The notes under the pieces were generated by a model that saw nothing but the letters and a program-made list of their open reading frames with translations, did no database searches and was not told the DNA's origin. Source: an uncultured Phycisphaerales bacterium (GTDB lineage Bacteria; Planctomycetota; Phycisphaerae; WQYP01). Taken from it: DNA of 64,000 nucleotides. The translations under genes and the position numbers were made by a program. Shown piece after piece: positions 1 to 9,916 of the stretch; the stretch's first letter is position 1; each line of letters starts with the position of its first letter. The DNA is taken from the NCBI GenBank assembly GCA_903845195.1, contig CAIMWO010000052.1:62001-126000 (forward strand), in the 5' to 3' direction.

Positions 1-500
1 CCAGCGTTCTTTCCTGATCTCGCCGTCTCGTATGCCTCAATCAGTTGATCGGCAATGGGAGCGATCAGGGGCATCGCTCGTGAGCGGAAACAGGAAGAAA
101 ATGCTCCTTCGAGTGTGCCTCGATTTGCTTTCGACACCATATCCTTCAGAAGCGGAATGTCACTCCTGCCGTCATTGGCGACGAGAACAGGGGCGGTGCG
201 GTATTTGAACGGCATGGATTTCGGTGACCAGAGAATTTCAAATCGAGTGCCCATATTCCTGACATGGACCACAGGCGTCAGATATACCAGCCGGAACCCG
301 TCACGCCCTCCTTGTGCAAAGGCCAGCCGATTGCCTTCGAGTTTGGGAGCATTCCTCGGACTGAGCAGGTTCGTCGAGTGGCAACCCGTGCATCCGAATG
401 AGCCAAACTCCCAGAACGGATCGGAACGCATTTCATTTGGATTCTCAGACGCACTCTTGGGGCGGCGAAGATGGACAATGAAAACCCGTGGCTGATCCAT
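1..500 (-). CDS. Hypothetical protein with CTGCH motif, 3' end runs off the window edge
   Basis: Open minus-strand frame from ATG at 500 (MDQPRVFIVHLRRPKSASENPNEMRSDPFWEFGSFGCTGCHSTNLLSP...) to position 1. Its ATG overlaps the TAA of the upstream 257-aa ORF (TAATG). Not in the supplied track because it has no stop in the window. Confidence 0.75.
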   Translation of the reverse strand, partial: MDQPRVFIVHLRRPKSASENPNEMRSDPFWEFGSFGCTGCHSTNLLSPRNAPKLEGNRLAFAQGGRDGFRLVYLTPVVHVRNMGTRFEILWSPKSMPFKYRTAPVLVANDGRSDIPLLKDMVSKANRGTLEGAFSSCFRSRAMPLIAPIADQLIEAYETARSGKNA

Positions 501-1273
501 TAGTTGTTCCTTTCGATGAGCGGCACACCTTGCTGTCGTAACCATTCGCTGAACTTCTCTGGCACTAGAAATGACGGCGGCACGGCACTTCGCTGGATAA
601 ATCCATCCTTCACCGACAACCCGCCCCACGCTTCCAGCACATCATTCCGCACCCGATAGGCTCCGTCACGCCATTCCCCGATGGGGATACATTTCTCCAA
701 CCTGCCCGACACGCCGGTCTTCGCCCGCACCACGATGTCGTGCGCCCAGTGTTTCACCTTCCGGGTATGAGCATTCTCGTGCCAACGGTCAGGAGGAATT
801 GATGGGACCGCAACCACTTCGGCCACCACGTAGACGCCGACCAATGCGTACAGGAGTTTGTGGCCACACTGGCTGACCGGCCGAAGCCCGGCATAGAAAA
901 CGAGCATGTCGCCATCGATGAGCGTCTTGATCCCAGCGCCACGATTGCTGCCGTCGTCACCATAGGTCAGGTAGCCGAAATCAGGATCGAGATGGATCGG
1001 CTGGTTGAAAGTGTCGGGATCGCATCGCAGATCGGCGTGCAGATCGATATGCCGTAGGCTACAGAATTGTTCCAGAGCAGGCTGGAACTCCTTGAGTCTG
1101 CGGCAGCAGGTGGGATGGAACTCAGTGGCACTCTCGGGAATCGGAACATAGACGAATTCGCCGGTGGCGGGATCGACAGGGGCGTTCCAGCCGCCAAAGG
1201 CTTGATCGACGCCAATTCTGACGAGGTAGGCGTTCACGTTAATCCTTATCGTCCAACGAAAACTACAACGCAA
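500..1273 (-). CDS. Probable Nmad-family (Nmad3-like) putative nucleotide modification protein
   Basis: 257-aa ORF; YLVRIGVDQAFGGWNAPVDPATGEFVYVPIPES ... HLDPDFGYLTYGDDG ... GDMLVFYAGLRP resembles Nmad3-like proteins as remembered. Confidence 0.55.
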   Translation of the reverse strand: MRCSFRWTIRINVNAYLVRIGVDQAFGGWNAPVDPATGEFVYVPIPESATEFHPTCCRRLKEFQPALEQFCSLRHIDLHADLRCDPDTFNQPIHLDPDFGYLTYGDDGSNRGAGIKTLIDGDMLVFYAGLRPVSQCGHKLLYALVGVYVVAEVVAVPSIPPDRWHENAHTRKVKHWAHDIVVRAKTGVSGRLEKCIPIGEWRDGAYRVRNDVLEAWGGLSVKDGFIQRSAVPPSFLVPEKFSEWLRQQGVPLIERNN

Positions 1274-1522
1274 GACCCGAATCCGCCGTCAAGGAATATC
1301 ATCGCCACAGGATATGGAAGCATCCTCTCCAACACCTTGAAGTCCATCGGCTCGGTCAGATGCGCCAATAAACCCGCCTCCTTGCTGCTGCGGATATCCA
1401 ATCGGTGGCTGGACGGAGGTCGTGATGATGGTGGCGACCCTGTACTTCTTCGGCTACTCAGCGATGATCGAGTTCTGGACTGCGATCTACTCGTTCCACG
1501 TGCTACTGAAAGCGAGGTACGG

Positions 1523-2446
1523 TCACACCTCGTCAGCCAAACTTTCGCAGAGTTCGCAATACCACCCTTTCTTGCCATGCCTGCCGCCAAGCTCAACGAA
1601 GACCGGTGCGTCACAGTGGACGCACACATCAACAGAGGCATCCTCATCACAATTCAGGCATCGCCCTGTCGTCCCGTGGTCTTTGACGTTTAGTGTGTCG
1701 TAAGCAAAGGCCTTCTCATCGCAGAATGGACACTTCACATACCCGATCGCATCGTCGGGAACGCTGATACCACAGCAGAAACAGTAGTAATATTGATGTA
1801 TTTCAGCGAGTGATTGATGCTTGCATTCCCAGCACAACAACACATCGTCCTCTGACCACTGCTCTGCTTCCTCTTCTGATTTCTCAATGTACGGCTTGTA
1901 CCCCATAAGCTTCTTGTAAAGCTCCTTGTCGATGTAGCCCGTGAAAGGAGCATGTGGGTCGTCTCCGATAATCCTTCGCATCACCTTGAAAGCCATATCG
2001 ATGGCCAATATTACTGATTGTTCGTGGGTCAGCGACATGAACGCATGAACTATGCGGTTTCGGTAAGTCTGGAACTTTTTTAGAAGCTCGATATCTGGCG
2101 GCTGCAAGCGATTCTGATTCAGGGAAATGAATTGCTGCTTCAGCGGATTGTAATCCTTGGAGCGTAGCTCCCCAGCCCAAATTCTCTTCCGAAGGTCGGC
2201 TATACCTGCAAGCGGTTTCTCAAAGATGGCCTGCGTGCCAACATTTGTGACCAGATGCCACTTAATGAGCAATTCTAGGCTCATTTGTAGATTTACGATC
2301 AAAAACTTCGCAGCCTTATCGTTCGCCGGGTGGGAGAGGAGGAAGACGAGACCTTGGTTCAGGAAGTCTCTAGCGTTCCCAAATAATTCGTCTGCTAAAT
2401 CGGCTCTTACTTCCTCTTCTGGTGTCATGCAGTCTTCCTGTTCCAA
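1523..2446 (-). CDS. HEPN-like N-terminal domain with C-terminal multi-zinc-ribbon protein
   Basis: 307 aa; helical N-terminus with YRNRIVH (Rx4-6H-type motif); C-terminus with repeated CxxC pairs (CWEC, CFCC, CPFC, CLNC, CVHC, CELC). Confidence 0.55.
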   Translation of the reverse strand: MEQEDCMTPEEEVRADLADELFGNARDFLNQGLVFLLSHPANDKAAKFLIVNLQMSLELLIKWHLVTNVGTQAIFEKPLAGIADLRKRIWAGELRSKDYNPLKQQFISLNQNRLQPPDIELLKKFQTYRNRIVHAFMSLTHEQSVILAIDMAFKVMRRIIGDDPHAPFTGYIDKELYKKLMGYKPYIEKSEEEAEQWSEDDVLLCWECKHQSLAEIHQYYYCFCCGISVPDDAIGYVKCPFCDEKAFAYDTLNVKDHGTTGRCLNCDEDASVDVCVHCDAPVFVELGGRHGKKGWYCELCESLADEV

Positions 2447-2709
2447 AATGCCTTTGAATCCAGCTACCTCGACTTGATTATCTCGTGGGTGTCACCAACT
2501 CGCTAAAGCGTGCCGCCCAAGTCGAAGCGATTGCGGGGGCTTCGGAAAATAACGACGTTCACCACCGTATTCTTCTTCTTCACTTCACGGCGGGCTTGTT
2601 TCTGAACCAAGTCACGAAGTACTTGGACGATTTGAATGACGCCTCCTTTGAATGGGATGATGCCGGAAAGGGGTGAGGGAGACAAGGGTTTGAGTCTTCT
2701 TGTATTGAG

Positions 2710-3294
2710 CTAAGTAAGCTGTGCGAGCGTTTGAGCCGTTTTGTGGAGTTGAATCTGATAAGCCGTGAGCGCAGAACGAACAACTTCCGCACCCAGTTTA
2801 GGGTCTACGTGAAAATCCTTCTTATGTGCATGCATCACAATTTTGAGTCTCTTTCGGAACTCCAAGGCCTTTTCTGGTTCTACAACTTCTTCACAAGTGT
2901 CCATCAAGCGATCAAGAAGACTAAGAACCAATGGAACTACTTCCGGTGAAATAAACGTACAGTTAACTCGGTGAGCAAACTTGTTCCGTATGTTCTTCAC
3001 ATCCCGTAGAGCCATTGCTATCGTTGTCGATATGATGCCCGTTAGAAGCGAAAGCTGGATGCGTGCCCCGAATGATCCGCAAGGCGCACGACCATCTGCA
3101 TTGAGACCCAAGAACTCCTCACATTCCTTTGGGTAATTCTTCAACCGCTTGCTTAACAACTCGGCTAAAGCCAAGTCAAGAACGCTCGCAGCTACAACGG
3201 CCAACTCTCGGTCGGACAAATGGGAATATGCCGAGCCGATCTTTTCTCTTCCGGGAAATATATCTGCCAGCCAGCTTTCAAGTTTCTTTGCCAT
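2710..3294 (-). CDS. MltR-like protein
   Basis: 194 aa; FGARIQLSLLTGIIS...ALRDVKNIRNKFAH resembles the MltR family. Confidence 0.55.
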   Translation of the reverse strand: MAKKLESWLADIFPGREKIGSAYSHLSDRELAVVAASVLDLALAELLSKRLKNYPKECEEFLGLNADGRAPCGSFGARIQLSLLTGIISTTIAMALRDVKNIRNKFAHRVNCTFISPEVVPLVLSLLDRLMDTCEEVVEPEKALEFRKRLKIVMHAHKKDFHVDPKLGAEVVRSALTAYQIQLHKTAQTLAQLT

Positions 3295-3349
3295 GTTAAC
3301 TCCATAGAGTCGCTAGTCGGAACCCGTTGATTCTAAGCCGTGTCGAATG

Positions 3350-3973
3350 TTAGGCCACTTCCGAAGTCCACAACCACACATGAATGCATTGGCCGGGACG
3401 ATAGCCATCCGACCACGAAGTCGTGAAGGCCATCCAACGAGCGGCGTCGAGCTTCGCCAAGGCTGCCAGTTCACAAACATCATCTTGCATCGGTGCGTTC
3501 ACGGAATCGAAACCGATCAGAAGATAGCCAACTCGATGGGCGTCTGGCTTCTTGAGTGTCGCCAATTTCTGCAGATCATGTGGGACCGTATGGGTTTTCT
3601 TCATCAAGCCGGGTTTCAGCGGATGGAACAGGTATGAGCGGTAGATGCCAGTGTTGCCGTAGTCGATCCAGTACTGCTTCCACGCTCCTTTGTTTTCCAG
3701 CCACAACAAACTGCCGTCAGGCATCGTCACAACATTATCGCATTTCCGCTTTGAACCGGGATAATGCACTTCGGCTTTCGTGGGATATCCCACAGTCGTT
3801 AGTATCTCTTTGAGTCGGCGAGTCCAACTGGTTTCAGTCGGTGGACGTTTTAAGGTGGGACGAAAATATCCCCCGTAGAAATTCAGCCCCGTGGGCGAAT
3901 TCTTGAAAGTCGTATTGGCTTCGGCATCCATCTGACGGAGAGCAGCCAAGAGCGTGTTGGCAAAATTATTCAT
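3350..3973 (-). CDS. Hypothetical protein, possible PD-(D/E)XK-like fold
   Basis: 207 aa; EVHYPGSKRKCDNVVTMPDGSLLWLENKGAW has a D...ExK-like signature. Confidence 0.45.
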   Translation of the reverse strand: MNNFANTLLAALRQMDAEANTTFKNSPTGLNFYGGYFRPTLKRPPTETSWTRRLKEILTTVGYPTKAEVHYPGSKRKCDNVVTMPDGSLLWLENKGAWKQYWIDYGNTGIYRSYLFHPLKPGLMKKTHTVPHDLQKLATLKKPDAHRVGYLLIGFDSVNAPMQDDVCELAALAKLDAARWMAFTTSWSDGYRPGQCIHVWLWTSEVA

Positions 3974-3988
3974 TCGTGTGCGTCCACC

Positions 3989-4477
3989 TCATTCCGACAC
4001 GGGATAACTGCGCATGATCGTCCGAGCCTCCTGCTCAGTGAGCACGGAGAGTTTCAGATGGGCAATAGCCTCGTCCTCCGAAGCCATCGACCGCATCAGG
4101 ATGACCTTGAAAGCTTCCTTCTTGGCGTCGAGGCTTCGGGGGTTGGCGGCAACATACTTCTCGTACGCCTTGGCCATGCCCTCCCAGATGGCAATCTCCC
4201 GGTCCACATGAAGATCACGCTTAAAGTCCTCGATGGTCGCCTCCAGCGTCACGCCTTGGATTTCGGCAAACGTGGTGTGGATACGTTTGATTCGAGCCAA
4301 CTGCCCTTCGGTCAACGTTTCGTGCTGGATGGGGCCGGGCTGGATCGTGTTGGGGTCCACCCACTGGACGGTTCCTGATTCTGGAGCCGGGGTGGCCTTG
4401 CCCTTCTGCCAGAGCACCAGTCCACCAATTCCCAGCAGAACTACGACGACCGCCGTGACTAGAACGCTACGTTTCAT
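3989..4477 (-). CDS. Membrane-anchored hypothetical protein
   Basis: Start re-assigned to MKRSVLVTAVVVVLLGIGGLVLWQKG (N-terminal TM) inside the 197-aa ORF. Confidence 0.6.
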   Translation of the reverse strand: MKRSVLVTAVVVVLLGIGGLVLWQKGKATPAPESGTVQWVDPNTIQPGPIQHETLTEGQLARIKRIHTTFAEIQGVTLEATIEDFKRDLHVDREIAIWEGMAKAYEKYVAANPRSLDAKKEAFKVILMRSMASEDEAIAHLKLSVLTEQEARTIMRSYPVSE

Positions 4478-4490
4478 CGGGTCTCCAGTC

Positions 4491-4976
4491 TTAGAATCGG
4501 CAGGCGAGTACATGATGGGTGGGTTCGTGGTCATACTCGGCCTTCCACCAATGAGGGTCGTTGATCTCTCGGAACACAACATCGGCCGGAAGCGTTACTG
4601 AACGCTTGCGGAAGGGCTCGGCGAGCATCACGAAGACGGCTCCCGCCACCGGCCAACCGCCAAAGGTTTCCACAACCCGGTTCCCGGCCGCTAGTTCGGC
4701 ATCGAGCAGAATGCGCAGCTCTGGACAGAGACGAGCCAGCAGGTCAGCGTCAGGAGCAGGCTGACCCTGATCGCTGCGTTCTCTCTGACGAAGAGCAATC
4801 TCATTGCGAAGGTATTCATCGCTGCCGAAAGGGGCAGAATTCCGGCTGGCCAAATCACGTCGAAGCTCGGCTGAGTGCTGCTCGACGATCTGCTTGCTCA
4901 GCTTCCTGAGTTCTTTTTTCCGGTCTTTGTCCATGTCAGCCACCAAGGTTGAGCGTAAATACACCATGACCATCAC
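4491..4976 (-). CDS. Hypothetical protein
   Basis: 161-aa ORF; its ATG overlaps the upstream stop (ATGA). Confidence 0.6.
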   Translation of the reverse strand: MMVMVYLRSTLVADMDKDRKKELRKLSKQIVEQHSAELRRDLASRNSAPFGSDEYLRNEIALRQRERSDQGQPAPDADLLARLCPELRILLDAELAAGNRVVETFGGWPVAGAVFVMLAEPFRKRSVTLPADVVFREINDPHWWKAEYDHEPTHHVLACRF

Positions 4977-5815
4977 GCACCAGTGTCGTCCTCGCTGATC
5001 CGCTTCACAACTCGCCGCACGGCATCCCAGTCTGTCTCTGCCGTGGCAAAGGACGAACTAGGCAGCAGTGTTCGCTCCATTTCGTCCTGTTCCTGCCGTA
5101 GCTGGTCTCGGTCAATGGCTATATTGGGGCGGGTCCAGTTTCGACAGATGCTCTGCACCCGCTCGCCCATTTGCTCAACAAATCGTTGCCGGAAGTCTCG
5201 AACCGCTTCGAGAAAAGCCGCTCTCGGCAACTTGTACGCTCCGAACTCGGCCGTCCACACCGGCAATCCTTTGTAGCGATGGCTCCGGTTGTCCCATCGG
5301 ACTTCGACTTCCTCCCCTTGGCTCCATATGTGGATCACGGGGCTGAACCGCAGGTGCATGACCGGCATTTGCCGATCTCCCCACCACCCCGTGGCGGCAA
5401 AGAGCATCTCTTCGGCATCGCTGAAGCCACGTCCGTCCTTGGCCGCAAAGGCACGGAGGACCGCTTCAGGTACAGGACTCGCTCCGGTGGTTCGTCGCCA
5501 TTCATGCACAGTGTCAATATGTGCCGCAATATCGGGCGGCACTGGTTCAAGGGCATGGGGGAGCACGTCAGCCAAGTCTGCCTCCAATCGCATGACCTGA
5601 TAGGCGTCGTAGGGCTCGCCGAAAGTTTCAAGTGTCTTGCCCTGTTCAGCGGCTTCGGCTTTCCAGCACGCCAGCACTTCGGGCGTGTAGCGGAACAACT
5701 CATCTCGGCCGACCTGAATCCAGTAGCACCCATCCGTCAGCCCAAAATAGTGCAGGCTTGGGGGCGGTCCCCAAGGTTCAATCTCGTCAACCGGTCGCAG
5801 TCGGAATTGAAACAC
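4973..5815 (-). CDS. DUF5984-like protein
   Basis: VFQFRLRPVDEIEPWG...LHYFGLTDGCYWIQVGRDELFRY; probable GTG start at 5815 within the 311-aa ORF. Confidence 0.5.
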   Translation of the reverse strand: MFQFRLRPVDEIEPWGPPPSLHYFGLTDGCYWIQVGRDELFRYTPEVLACWKAEAAEQGKTLETFGEPYDAYQVMRLEADLADVLPHALEPVPPDIAAHIDTVHEWRRTTGASPVPEAVLRAFAAKDGRGFSDAEEMLFAATGWWGDRQMPVMHLRFSPVIHIWSQGEEVEVRWDNRSHRYKGLPVWTAEFGAYKLPRAAFLEAVRDFRQRFVEQMGERVQSICRNWTRPNIAIDRDQLRQEQDEMERTLLPSSSFATAETDWDAVRRVVKRISEDDTGA

Positions 5816-5850
5816 TGACGATTGCCTCCAACAGATTCGACGGGGTGCGT

Positions 5851-6498
5851 TCACGCACGTCCAAACTTCTGCGCACTCTGCAATTCCTCGGCGATGCCGT
5901 TGATGCACCGCTGTGACCAGTCCTTGCAGTTGGCGTCTGTGGCCAACTCAGGGCGGAAGTACCATTTCAGGAACTCCGCAGGCTGGGCCGGAAGGAGTCG
6001 GTAATCCCATGCCAAGTCACTGGAGTGAACGAAGCCATTGGTCAACTCGGCCAACGAGGCGGCGAGAATGACATAGGCAACGTTGGTGATCGCCAGTTGG
6101 CCCGCCGAGCGACGGAAAGCCCAGTATCGACCGATCTGAAGACTCCGCTTGGGCAGGTCGCCTAGTCCTGATCCCTTTTCACCTGCGACTTCCTCGACCA
6201 AGCACTCACGGTGCAGATCGTTCATGATCCGAGCGTAGGCGTCGGTTCCACCGGGGACACCCTGCACGAAGAACCAAGCGTAGTGGTCATTGGGCCACCA
6301 AGCAGGGGCGTTCAGATCGAAAGGCAAATCTCGGTTCGTTTCATCGGCCTTGTGCCGCATGGCGACATCCAAGGTCACTGGTGTCGTGATGTCATAGCTG
6401 CGGAGAAAGGCGGTGAGATGGTTGGTCGCCACCGTCAGCAGTTGGGCGAAGGAGGGAATCAGGTCCGTCGAGGGATAGACATCGAAGGTGGTGCTCAC
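5851..6498 (-). CDS. Hypothetical protein
   Basis: 215-aa ORF; overlaps the stop of the upstream gene by 4 bp. Confidence 0.6.
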   Translation of the reverse strand: MSTTFDVYPSTDLIPSFAQLLTVATNHLTAFLRSYDITTPVTLDVAMRHKADETNRDLPFDLNAPAWWPNDHYAWFFVQGVPGGTDAYARIMNDLHRECLVEEVAGEKGSGLGDLPKRSLQIGRYWAFRRSAGQLAITNVAYVILAASLAELTNGFVHSSDLAWDYRLLPAQPAEFLKWYFRPELATDANCKDWSQRCINGIAEELQSAQKFGRA

Positions 6499-7178
6499 GG
6501 CTTGCCCTCCATCCTGTCAGCCTGCCCACCTCGTACAAAACGAGCTTCATTCTCGCCTTCGATCAGCGCAACGCCGACGTTGCGCAGGAAGGTGACGAAT
6601 GAAAGTCCCAAGGCTTCGGTTTCCTGTTTTCGCCTTGCAGGGCCTACGATCACGAGCCACCGGTTCTTCGTTCGGTTAGGCGGTCTTGATTTGCTCGTGG
6701 CTTCGTCGAGGACATACCACAGGCAGATACTCCAGTCGTTCATATCATGCCCGGCCATGCTGGTGGCCTGTCCGGTACTCCACTCGACCGACTCAATCCT
6801 GTCGAGAGCCACTGTCTCTCGGATAAAGCGATGGCCAAAGAGCAAGAAGCCGAAACGCACTTCCTTCGCTGGCTCTGCTTCCGGGGCGCTCTCGACAAAT
6901 TGCCTGCCCGCCAATCCGCCCAGCAGGTTGGTCAAATACCTGTGGACACCATGTGCTTCTCGAACACTGCTCCGCACCATGAACGTGACGAACACGATCC
7001 AAAGGCCCGATGCAACCATCGAGACGCCGCATATGAGATTGGCGACGGACAAGAGGACAAAGAACACAACGATGCTGGTCATGATCCAATAGAGAACAGT
7101 GCCGCTTCGTGATTTTGGAATGACCATCTCGTGGAGCATCGGGTTTTCAACCTTGAGCGAATGCTTGGTGGTATCCAT
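6495..7178 (-). CDS. Hypothetical membrane protein
   Basis: 227 aa with two N-terminal hydrophobic helices. Confidence 0.6.
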   Translation of the reverse strand: MDTTKHSLKVENPMLHEMVIPKSRSGTVLYWIMTSIVVFFVLLSVANLICGVSMVASGLWIVFVTFMVRSSVREAHGVHRYLTNLLGGLAGRQFVESAPEAEPAKEVRFGFLLFGHRFIRETVALDRIESVEWSTGQATSMAGHDMNDWSICLWYVLDEATSKSRPPNRTKNRWLVIVGPARRKQETEALGLSFVTFLRNVGVALIEGENEARFVRGGQADRMEGKP

Positions 7179-7483
7179 AGAGGCATTGTAATGGAGCAGG
7201 CCAGAGTCGTGGAGGACATTCAGGCTCCGGAGTTCTCTTTCGGGAATTGCCTCTCAGTCTTAATCCCGCAGCCAAATCTTTTCGCCGAGTACATGACCGG
7301 AATCAATCACAATGGCCTTGAACGGGCGAGAGGACAGTCCGTGCAGTGGCGAGTGCTCTTTTAGAAAAAGGGCGGGGATGGGGCCGGGCTACCCCAGCAT
7401 CATTTTTCTGTTTGTTTGAGCGGCGGTTCCGAACGTCAGTCCGGTGGACTGGTTGCGACGAATTCCATGATTATAATCCGACG

Positions 7484-8770
7484 ATGGATATCGAGGCATT
7501 TACTAACGCAATCAATAATGGTCTAGGACGGGTCCATCTCTGGCTGAAAGAGCATCCATGGCAGCCCTATGCCGAGGCGATTCGACATGTCTGCTTACAC
7601 AACACGGCTTATGATCGTCAATGTGAGAGAAGCCGGGCCGAGTATGTCTACGAGATCATCCGGCTCACGAACGCCCCCGAGTATTTTGCAGAAATTATCA
7701 CCATGGGCCTGTTAGCTTCGAAGGACTTCGGGGACACCTGCCACCTCTATCATCTCGCCCGACTCTTGGCCCAAGATGGCAACGCTGCCGCCCGTGAGGC
7801 CATGTACGCCAAGTTCAAGCAAGATGATGCCGAGGACCATTTCGTCGGGGCCGATCAGATATTTCGGCTCGATGGCATTACGGGCCTCTTCTTCGTATTG
7901 GAGCGGATCGGTCGGTGGTCGAAGACGCATCCCGAATACTGGGAAGATTACAGTTTGCTCAGCGAAGCCAAAGAGGTCTTGGGTGACGAAGTGATGGCGC
8001 AGGTCGCACAAGCTGCCCAGACGAACCCCGACATCGGCAGGTACATGGCCCTCTACGAGCGGTGGGAACGAGAGGACAAAGAACGTACTCCCACCGCATC
8101 CGTTTGGAAGAATTGGACCTATGCCGAACTGCGGCAGAGGATCGTTGAAAAACCCAGCGATGTTCCCCGTCACTGGTTGTTCATTTGGGGACGAAATGCT
8201 GCCGAAGATAGTCTGCGGGAAGCCGCTGCCGATGTAATGCAGGAAAGCGATCCCGAGCGGCTGCTGGCATACCTGCGGATATTTGCTCGGTCACGCTTTC
8301 CCCTTGACCCTCAGCGACTTATCGAGCTTGCAGCCGATGACAACACGGAGATCGCCACGGCCTCTCGCAGAGCGCTGCAACATATCCAACATGATTCAGT
8401 GCGTTTATATGCCATGAAAGTCATTGAGCAAGGAAAGGGCGATGGAGACGTGGTGCGACTGCTCGCCCTGAATTATGCGGCGGGGGATGAACGAGTGATC
8501 GAATCGCTCTTGATCGCACAGACCGATGAGGACGAACTGCACTGGATGTGCCATGCGGCGGTGAAGGTCTTCGAAGCCAACGTGGGCGCTGAGTTGTTGC
8601 CCTCGCTGCTTCAGGTCTATGAACGGTGTCGCTGCTCGATTTGCCGTGCCGAAGCAGTAGAGGTGTTGATGGCGAGGAAGTTGATACCGGAGTGGATGGC
8701 AGAGGAGTGCCGGTATGACTCCAGCGAGGACATCCGCAAGGCCGTTGCGCAAGGGGCAAAGGGTGGGTAA
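7484..8770 (+). CDS. HEAT-repeat-like protein
   Basis: Start at MDIEAFTNAINNGLG inside the 474-aa ORF; C-terminal helical repeat pattern. Confidence 0.6.
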   Translation: MDIEAFTNAINNGLGRVHLWLKEHPWQPYAEAIRHVCLHNTAYDRQCERSRAEYVYEIIRLTNAPEYFAEIITMGLLASKDFGDTCHLYHLARLLAQDGNAAAREAMYAKFKQDDAEDHFVGADQIFRLDGITGLFFVLERIGRWSKTHPEYWEDYSLLSEAKEVLGDEVMAQVAQAAQTNPDIGRYMALYERWEREDKERTPTASVWKNWTYAELRQRIVEKPSDVPRHWLFIWGRNAAEDSLREAAADVMQESDPERLLAYLRIFARSRFPLDPQRLIELAADDNTEIATASRRALQHIQHDSVRLYAMKVIEQGKGDGDVVRLLALNYAAGDERVIESLLIAQTDEDELHWMCHAAVKVFEANVGAELLPSLLQVYERCRCSICRAEAVEVLMARKLIPEWMAEECRYDSSEDIRKAVAQGAKGG

Positions 8771-8846
8771 GGCAACTCCGAACCCCTCGCCCTCTCGTGC
8801 GTCCAATCGCTTACGACCCCGCTGCCGAGGCTGCATCAAGGAGTCC

Positions 8847-9902
8847 ATGATGAAGAAGATCGCTGTGGTCATCTGCCTGTTGCTGCTAATCCAAGGTTGC
8901 GCACGGGCTGACACTGCGTCCACCCGGCCCGCTGCAACACCGAGAGTCAGCACCGATACGCTGGCAAAGCCGGAAGACGTTGCCAAGATCACTGCGGTAC
9001 TTGGCCATCATGGGGTGCTATTTATCCGTTCTGAGACTCGCTGGGAAGAATTCAAGAAGCTCTTGCCCAACCGGGCGCTCGAAACGGAAAACCCCATGCT
9101 CGACTTCGCCAAGCAGAATGTCGTGCTGGTTTACGATAGCGCCAGCCGCCCCAAAGACACATTCTCCCTTTCCGGGTCTGACCTTGGGGCCAACCCGCCT
9201 CAATTGAATTTCTTCCGTCGCTGGGACAACGGCCCCGAAGACATACCCGAGGCCCGTTCCAAGAAGTACATCCTCGCCATAATTCCTGCCACATCGACGG
9301 TCAAAGTCACGTTCTCCTCCGTACCCTTTAGCACGGACGAATTCTCCATCGTCTCTATCGTCACTTGGTTTTCCGCCACCCTCGGCGGCAAAGACGGTGG
9401 CGACATCGTGGATGGCCTGCAAGCGACCATCACGCCGAAAGCCGCCACGATCAAGCCCGGCGAAGACATTCTGATCGACTTTGAACTGCATCTTGCGAAC
9501 ATGCCCGATGCCCACCCTCAGCGTTTCGGCACAGACCCCGACATCGTTCATGTTTGGGATGGCGATTTTTCCAAAGGCTACCGCAATCATGGCTTTTTCG
9601 TTACCACACCTGACGGCAATACCAGCATTCTCCGGCCCAAGGAACTGCCCTTTTATTTCAACAGTGACCATTCCGAAGACGTTACGGCCAACGAGTCGTA
9701 TCACCTGCCTTATCCGGGCAAAGGCGAGGCGCTCAAATCGCTCAAGGCTCATGGCCTCGATACGTCCACCCCCGGCACTTACACGATCACCGGATTGTAT
9801 GAAGAGGCCGCAGTCACGAAGACCACGCCCGATGGCAAGACAACTTCACTCTGGGGCGGCTCCATCGCCTCCAACACCGTCACGGTCGAAGTCAAGAAGT
9901 GA
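8847..9902 (+). CDS. Secreted/lipoprotein-like protein
   Basis: Start MMKKIAVVICLLLLIQGCARADTASTRPAATP: signal peptide with possible lipobox and TRPAATP linker. Confidence 0.65.
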   Translation: MMKKIAVVICLLLLIQGCARADTASTRPAATPRVSTDTLAKPEDVAKITAVLGHHGVLFIRSETRWEEFKKLLPNRALETENPMLDFAKQNVVLVYDSASRPKDTFSLSGSDLGANPPQLNFFRRWDNGPEDIPEARSKKYILAIIPATSTVKVTFSSVPFSTDEFSIVSIVTWFSATLGGKDGGDIVDGLQATITPKAATIKPGEDILIDFELHLANMPDAHPQRFGTDPDIVHVWDGDFSKGYRNHGFFVTTPDGNTSILRPKELPFYFNSDHSEDVTANESYHLPYPGKGEALKSLKAHGLDTSTPGTYTITGLYEEAAVTKTTPDGKTTSLWGGSIASNTVTVEVKK

Positions 9903-9916
9903 CCAGCAGACAGGAC

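Noticed and set aside
55-495. 146-aa plus-strand ORF at the left edge
   Set aside because: Antisense to the minus-strand CDS coupled to the Nmad-like gene.
2503-2685. 60-aa minus-strand ORF and possible RNA remnant between two defence-like genes
   Set aside because: No recognisable tRNA, rRNA or protein signature.
6211-7092. 293-aa plus-strand ORF
   Set aside because: Antisense to two coupled minus-strand genes; composition is not protein-like.
9018-9752. 244-aa minus-strand ORF
   Set aside because: Antisense to the secreted protein at 8847..9902.
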